Source: DATFDN01 sp963767645 (GTDB lineage: Bacteria > Pseudomonadota > Alphaproteobacteria > Acetobacterales > Acetobacteraceae). Taken from it: DNA of 64,000 nt. Of this stretch, positions 58,125-64,000 are shown in pieces (position 1 is the stretch's first letter; every line of letters starts with the position of its first letter). The translations under genes and the position numbers were made by a program. The notes under the pieces were generated by a model that was not told the origin of the DNA, searched no databases, and was given only the letters and a program-made list of their open reading frames with translations. The stretch spans positions 620,001 to 684,000 of the forward strand of contig CAVYEW010000010.1 of the NCBI GenBank assembly GCA_963767645.1, given 5' to 3'.

Positions 58125-59275
58125 GCGGGCACCGCGTGCTCGGCGCGCCTCGTCTCCGAGTGGGAGGCGAAGAATGTCCGGATAGAAGAGATGACCCGAT
58201 CCTGCTGATCCTCCCGCATTCCGGCGAATAGCGGCAGGGACAGCGCCTCGGCGGCGTAGCGGTCGGCGACCGGGAACGCCTCGGGATCGGGCACGAAGGG
58301 TGCGAGGCAGGGCTGGCGCGACAGCGGCACCGGGTAGTGCAGCCCGGTCTCGATCCCCCGCTCGGCGAGAAACCGACGCAATCGGTCGCGTCGCGCGGTG
58401 CGGATGACGTAGAGATGCCAAACATGGTCGCCATGCACGACGCGCGGCAGGCGCACCGGGCAATCCGGCAGCGCCGCGGAGTAGCGGCGGGCGATCTTCC
58501 CGCGCTGCTCGGTCCAAGCCGCCAGATGCGGCAGCTTATGGCTGAGCACCAGCGCCTGCATCCCGTCCATGCGGTAGTTGTAGCCGATGGCCGCGTGGAC
58601 ATAGCGCGCGCGCTGCCCGTGATCGCGCAGCATCCGGAGGCGGTCGGCGAGCGCCGCCTCGGCGCATGTCACCAGCCCGCCCTCGCCGGCCGCACCGAGA
58701 TTCTTGCCCGGATAGAAGCTGAAGCAGCCGAGCCGGCCGATGCTGCCCAGCGGACGCGAGGCATAACGCGCACCGATGGCCTGCGCCACGTCCTCGATTA
58801 CCGTCAGGCCGTGCCGGGCCGCAAACGCCTCGATCGCGGTCATGTCGGCCGGCTGGCCATAGAGATGCACCGCGATGATGGCGCGCACCCCCGGACCCAT
58901 GCGGCGCTCGGCATCGCGCATGTCGATCGTGCCGGTCTCAAGGTCCACGTCGCACAGCACCGGCGTGATGCCCTGATAGAGCAGCCCCCAGATGCTGCCG
59001 ATGAAGGTGTGCGCCGGCACCAGCACGCGGTCTCCGGCCGACAGCCCGGCGGCGATCACGGCGAGATGGAGCGCCGAGCTTCCTGAGTTGACGGCGACAG
59101 CATGGCGCACGCCGAGATAGGCCGCGATCTCCTGCTCGAAGCGCGCCACCCACGGTCCCGAGCTGAACGCGCTCGCCTCGAACAGAAGCTCGATCTCCGG
59201 CAATAGGCCGGCGCGTATCTCCCGCCATTGAATCGAGAGATCCACAAACGGGACATCAATCGTCACCCGGGTCAT
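58121..59275 (-). CDS. DegT/DnrJ/EryC1/StrS-family sugar aminotransferase
   Basis: A 384-residue PLP-dependent aminotransferase. The PLP Lys is in CFSFYPGKNLGAAGEGGLVT, and HAVAVNSGSSALHLAVIAAG and YNYRMDGMQALVLSHKLPHL are family blocks. It converts a keto-sugar nucleotide to an amino sugar. The stop overlaps the start of the CgeB-type gene, and its start overlaps the stop of the oxidoreductase by one base, so the set is tightly coupled. It is WlbC/WbpE-like in context. Confidence 0.92.
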   Translation of the reverse strand: MTRVTIDVPFVDLSIQWREIRAGLLPEIELLFEASAFSSGPWVARFEQEIAAYLGVRHAVAVNSGSSALHLAVIAAGLSAGDRVLVPAHTFIGSIWGLLYQGITPVLCDVDLETGTIDMRDAERRMGPGVRAIIAVHLYGQPADMTAIEAFAARHGLTVIEDVAQAIGARYASRPLGSIGRLGCFSFYPGKNLGAAGEGGLVTCAEAALADRLRMLRDHGQRARYVHAAIGYNYRMDGMQALVLSHKLPHLAAWTEQRGKIARRYSAALPDCPVRLPRVVHGDHVWHLYVIRTARRDRLRRFLAERGIETGLHYPVPLSRQPCLAPFVPDPEAFPVADRYAAEALSLPLFAGMREDQQDRVISSIRTFFASHSETRRAEHAVPA

Positions 59276-60321
59276 TATTCGGCGGCCACGAGGCTTGACT
59301 GACGGGCGTTCATGCTCAGGCGATGCACCTGGCGCAGACTCGCATCGAGCGCGGCTTGCGCCCGCTCCATCGTGCGCAACACGCGCAGGCCGTGCCAGCC
59401 GTCGGCGCGCGATCGCTCCTGCCCCGATATCACGCGGCGGAAATGCTCGACCAAGGCGGCCAGCGGTTCGACATCCGGCAGCCGGGGCGAGAACACGTCG
59501 CCGACGCGATAGCTGGCGAGGAGCACGTCGCGTTTCGATTCCGGCAGCAAGGTCACGCCGGAATCGAACAGCTTCAGCGGCTCGTTGCGGTCGAGATCGT
59601 CCCAGACCGCCATCTTCGTACTGCCGCCAATGGCGATCCTGCGCTGCTTGACCGGCGACATCCAGCTCAGGTTGAGGTGGGCGACCATGGAGGAGGGATA
59701 GTGCAGCGTGACATAGGCGATGTCCGCCATGTCGGGATCGAAATGGCAGTAGCCGCTCGCGTCCACATGGGCGGGTTCCTCGCCGAACAGATGGTCGAGG
59801 ATCGAGAGATCATGCGGGGCAAGGTCCCACAGCACGTTCACGTCCGGCTGGAACAGGCCGAGATTGATCCGCTGCGAGTCGAAGTAGGAGATGCGGCCGA
59901 GCGAACCTGTGCCGACCAGCGAATTCAGCTGTACGACCGCGGGATGGAATAGGAAGGTGTGGTCCACCATCAGAGTGAGCCCCGCCGCGTCGGCGCGCGC
60001 CACCAGGTCGGCCGCCTGGCCGGCGGTGGCGCATATCGGTTTCTCGACCAGCACATGCTTGCCCCGCGCGAGTGCCCGGCAGGCGAGGTCGTAGTGAGAC
60101 GCTGCGGGGGTGGCGATGACCAGCGCGTCGATCTCGGGATCGTCGATCGCGAGGGCTGGGTCGGCGTGCGTCGCGATGCCGGGATCGCGGATGCGCAGCG
60201 CGTCGAGCGCCTCCTTCCTGCGGTCGATCACGGATCGAAGCCGGAATCCGGCGTTCTGCGACAGCACCCGAAACAGGTTCTTGCCCCAGTAGCCAGCGCC
60301 GCACAGCGCCACAGCGATCAT
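59275..60321 (-). CDS. Gfo/Idh/MocA-family oxidoreductase
   Basis: A 348-residue NAD-dependent dehydrogenase. The Rossmann motif is MIAVALCGAGYWGKNLFRVL and the catalytic-Lys region HVLVEKPICATAGQAADLV, with a later substrate-binding part including WDLAPHDLSILDHLFGEEPA. The ATG at 60321 is preferred over one at 60342 because it starts at the strand before the nucleotide loop. With the aminotransferase and the acyltransferase downstream it mirrors WlbA-WlbC-WlbB in synthesis of diamino-uronic sugars; the exact product is an inference. Confidence 0.92.
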   Translation of the reverse strand: MIAVALCGAGYWGKNLFRVLSQNAGFRLRSVIDRRKEALDALRIRDPGIATHADPALAIDDPEIDALVIATPAASHYDLACRALARGKHVLVEKPICATAGQAADLVARADAAGLTLMVDHTFLFHPAVVQLNSLVGTGSLGRISYFDSQRINLGLFQPDVNVLWDLAPHDLSILDHLFGEEPAHVDASGYCHFDPDMADIAYVTLHYPSSMVAHLNLSWMSPVKQRRIAIGGSTKMAVWDDLDRNEPLKLFDSGVTLLPESKRDVLLASYRVGDVFSPRLPDVEPLAALVEHFRRVISGQERSRADGWHGLRVLRTMERAQAALDASLRQVHRLSMNARQSSLVAAE

Positions 60322-60455
60322 GCCCACACCGTACCGGCCCATCGGTTTTCGAAGCCGCGGCCAATCTGGGGCGAGTTCGTTAACAATCCGTTTGCGGCTC
60401 CTCGTCGGCGGTCTCCCGACTTGCTCATTCCGGCAAGCGCGATAGAAAGCCGGTC

Positions 60456-62235
60456 ATGTCCCCCCAAAACACTCCGCACGCCCGGCTGCAGGAATTCGGC
60501 GACTTCACCACCAACCCGCGCGTGCTGGTGCTGGCCGCGATGGCGATCGTGGTCGGCAGTTCCGGCGTCGCCTCGGCCTGGGTGCTGCTCCGGCTGATCG
60601 AGCTGGTCACTGGCATCGCCTATTACGGGGAGCTCTCCACCCGCCACGGCATCGTCATCTCGCTCGCCACGCTGGGCGCCTGGTCGGTCGCGATCCCGGT
60701 GATCGGTTCGATCATCATCGGGCTGATGGCGCGCTATGGGTCGGAGAAGATCCGCGGCCACGGGATTCCGGAGGCCATGGAAGCGATCCTGATCGGGCAG
60801 AGCCGGATCGAGCCGAAGGTCGCGGCGCTGAAGCCGATCTCCTCGGCGATATCGATCGGCACCGGCGGCCCGTTCGGCGCCGAAGGCCCAATCATCATGA
60901 CCGGCGGCGCGCTCGGCTCCTTGTTCGCCCAATGCTTCGACCTGAGCGCGGCCGAGCGGAAGACGCTGCTGGTCGCCGGCGCCAGTGCCGGCATGACGGC
61001 GGTGTTCGGCACGCCGATCGCCTCCGTGCTGCTGGCCGTCGAGCTGCTGCTGTTCGAGTGGAAGCCGCGCAGCTTCATCCCCGTCCTGGTGGCGTGCATC
61101 ACGGCCGTGGTGGAGCGCGGCTGGGTGCTGTCGGCCGTCCCGCTGTTTCCGCACGCGGGCGCGATGCCGCTCGACTCCGTCACCCTCCTGCTCTGCTGCG
61201 CCCTCGGCATCGCCTGCGGCGTGGCGTCGGGGCTGCTCACGGGCATGGTGTACCTGGCGGAGGAATTCGTTCGGGAAACTGCCGCTGCACTGGATGTGGT
61301 GGCCCGTTCTTGGCGGGCTGGTGGTCGGCATTGGCGGGCTGTTCGATCCGGCCGCGCTCGGCGTCGGCTACGTGAACATCACCGATCTCCTGCATGGCGA
61401 CATGGGCTTCGGCTGGATTCTCCGCCTGATGCTGGTGAAGGCGATCATCTGGGCGGTCGCGCTCGGCTCCGGCACCTCGGGCGGCGTGCTGGCGCCGCTG
61501 CTCATCATGGGCGGCTGCGTCGGCGCGCTGTTCGGGTATCTGCTACCCCATGCCGGACCTGGCGACTGGGCGCTGATCGGCATGGCGGCGACCATGGGCG
61601 GGACCATGCGCGCGCCGCTGACCGCGATGATGTTCGCGATCGAACTCACCGGCGACGCCGCGATGATCCTGCCGCTGCTCACCGCCTGCGGAGCGAGCTA
61701 TGCGTTCACCGTGCTGGCGCTGCGCCGCTCCATCCTGACCGAGAAGGTGGCGCGGCGCGGCTATCACATCATGCGCGAGTACAGCGTCGATCCGCTCCAG
61801 CTTGCGCGCGTGGCCGACGTGATGGCCGCGCCGGTGCAGACGCTGCCCGCCGACATGACCCTGGGCGGGCTGGTGGAGTTCTTCGGTGTCGAGGGGCGTC
61901 ACCGAGCCTATCCGGTCCTGGACAAGGCGGGCCGGCCGGTCGCGCTGGCGTTCCGGGCCGACGCGCTGCAGGCCATGCGCGAGGGGGACCGGCTTGACCT
62001 TCCCTTGGCGGAGGCGCTCGGCGGGCGGGACATGCCGACGGCGCACCCGGAGGAACCGGTCTCGGCCGTGGTCGCGCGCATGGTGCAGGCCGACGCCGGC
62101 CGCATCCCGGTGGTCCGGCCCGAGGACGGCAGGCTAGTCGGCCTGGTCGCGCGGAGCGACCTGTTGCGCGTGCGCGCGCGCCAACTCGCCGAGGAGGGCG
62201 AGCGCCGGAACTTCCTGCCCTGGCGCCGGACGTAG
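60456..62235 (+). CDS. ClC-family chloride channel/antiporter with CBS domains (one frame change)
   Basis: The first part has the N-terminal helices, the PxxEAM-type PEAMEAILIG and the anion-site motif GTGGPFGAEGPIIMTGGALG (with the gating-type Glu). Near 61277 one base is off: after GMVYLAEEF the other frame gives GKLPLHWMWWPVLGGLVVG, then SGGVLAPLLIMGGCVGALFG and the rest. The C-terminus carries two CBS units (VADVMAAPVQTLPADM, DMPTAHPEEPVSAVV). Total about 593 codons, normal for the CBS-bearing group. All motifs are intact. Whether it is a channel or a Cl-/H+ exchanger cannot be told. Confidence 0.85.
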
Positions 62236-62239
62236 CGGC

Positions 62240-63458
62240 TCAGATGGAGTGCCGGCCCAGGACGGCGCGCGCTCCCGCCAGCAGCGCGCCGGCGAAGGTG
62301 GCGCACCAGGCCAGGAAGGCGATCCAGAAGAAGGCACGCGCGAGCGGATGCAGGAAACCGAGCCCATAGGCGGTCTCCAGCTGTAGGGTCGCCGCGCAGT
62401 ACATCCCGAGCGGGAAGACCACCGACCAGAGCGTGACGGCATAGCCCAGCTTGCCGAGACGGATCAGGTGCTTCCAGGCGAACAGCAGGACCAGCAGCGG
62501 AATCCAGAATGTCGCATCAGCCCAGAACAGGATCACCACGGGCGAGAGCAGGTCACGCAGCGCGAAACTGCCGATGGCGAGACCGGGAACCGCCATCAGC
62601 TTGCCGCCGGCGAGGACGGTGATCGCCGCCGAGCCCTCGTTGATCCACCACGGGCCGGTCAGGTCCTCGGGCGGCATGGCGACGAAGGTAAAGCGAAGCA
62701 GCACGATCGCGCCCAGCAGCAGGTAATAGGCGCAGCCGAGCAGCACCCAGGCGTAGCAGATGAAGGCCAGGCCGGGCGGGCCTCCATGCTCCTTCAGCAC
62801 GTCCGCGCCCAGCGAGGCCAGCGCCTGGGTCGCCACCACCAGCAGCAGCCACTGGCCCGAGAGGCCGTTTTCCAGCGGCGGCTTGGCGCGGCCTTCGGTG
62901 ACGCCGGCGAGGAAGCCGGTACTGCACGATCCACCACAGTGCGATGGACAGCGCGAACAGCGGGATGACCACCCAGGCGGCAAGCTGGAACGCGGCGAAG
63001 TCGCTGGCGAGGACCGCGGTGCCGGCCACCAACGTCAAATAGGCGGGTCCCGTCTCGTGGCGCGCGAGGTTGCGGGCGAGCCCGCGCGGGTCCAGTGCGG
63101 CGTGGACGAAGCCCGCCAACCAAAGCAGCAGCCAGGCGCCCATGTTCACCGCGAACAGCGCCCAGCCGATCTGCGTCCGTCCGATTTTGAGGGCGTCGAT
63201 GGCGATGATGCCGGTCGCCATCACCATCGCGAAGGCGTTCGGGAACAGGGTCGAGAAGCGCTGCGGCAGGGATCGCCTGGATGAGGCCTCCGCGCTGGCC
63301 TCGGAGCGAGGTGGCGCGAGCCGGTCGCGAGCCGCGTCCGAGGCCAGAACCAAGCCGGCCACGCCAGCCACCGTGGTCAGTGCCCATCGCAAGGCTTCCC
63401 AACTATTCTCTCGCCGAGCGGTCCGTTGCTCCCGCACGCGCCTGCTCCTCGTCCGCAC
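62240..63458 (-). CDS. TDT-family (TehA-like) tellurite/C4-dicarboxylate transporter (one frame change)
   Basis: About ten hydrophobic helices of the TDT family. The first helix region FSTLFPNAFAMVMATGIIAI is the family hallmark. A frame change near 62920 separates the N-terminal half (ending SIALWWIVQYR) from FLAGVTEGRAKPPLENGLSG, QWLLLVVATQALASLGADVL, WINEGSAAITVLAGGKLMA and a C-terminal half. The GTG at 63458 is the likely start, but the first ~60 residues are basic and variable. It is convergent with the ClC gene, with 4 bp between stops. Substrate may be tellurite, malate or another C4 acid. Confidence 0.82.
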
Positions 63459-63517
63459 GGGGCGGGAACGGGCGCCGTGGGAACCTCGTTCCGAGCCGGC
63501 CGGGGCGCCGCGGGTGA

Positions 63518-64000
<483 letters not shown>

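Overview
The window is high-GC DNA from an alphaproteobacterium. The neighbourhood of purE/purK, YdcH-like DUF465 proteins, a DUF1013 (TrcR-type) cell-cycle regulator, a DUF1192 protein, cobS/cobT, a J-domain protein, bolA and an Lrp regulator is typical of Rhodospirillales. A soil or freshwater Acetobacteraceae is my best guess, by inference only.

Layout. 1-6.9 kb: cupin, FAD monooxygenase, NAD malic enzyme, purEK and small housekeeping genes. 6.9-11.9 kb: aerobic cobaltochelatase genes cobT and cobS, a J-domain protein, bolA, an Lrp-type regulator and a ribbon-helix-helix protein. 11.9-19.4 kb: a CynX-type MFS transporter, then a complete branched-chain amino-acid-type ABC operon. It has livH, a livM-livG fusion, livF, livK and a lactonase-like hydrolase, and is interrupted by a vapBC-type toxin-antitoxin pair. 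19.4-26.3 kb: an accessory, heavily broken island. It holds a SIR2-TIR protein, an nSTAND-TM-TPR ATPase and, convergent to them, a SLOG-plus-membrane-helix protein, so it looks like a decayed immune or conflict cassette. 26.0-33.2 kb: a kaiC-kaiB-kaiB-histidine kinase operon, flanked by a decayed and an intact copy of a metallophosphoesterase gene, with an ISAs1-type element next to it. 33.4-35.9 kb: an MpaB-like oxygenase gene split by a second insertion sequence. 36.2-37.7 kb: a DmeRF-type metal efflux pair. 38-50 kb: M23 peptidase, transporter/dehydrogenase, hydrolases, phosphatase/Kdo hydroxylase, serine hydrolase and a glycosyltransferase-methyltransferase fusion. 50.2-55.8 kb: a complete Dpp-type peptide ABC operon. 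55.8-60.3 kb: a four-gene nucleotide-sugar/glycosylation operon. 60.5-64 kb: a ClC channel, a TDT-family transporter and the start of alaS.

Two general points. First, both insertion sequences can be bounded exactly by perfect target-site duplications (10 bp and 8 bp), and the disrupted target can be rebuilt in each case. Second, single-base frame changes are frequent between about 8 and 36 kb and again at 61-63 kb. They occur even in genes expected to work (cobT, livF, livM-livG, livH, kaiC, clc), whereas 38-61 kb is clean. Some of these breaks may therefore be sequence errors, and every pseudogene call here should be read with that in mind. Genes with one frame change are listed as CDS; those with several breaks are listed as pseudogene.
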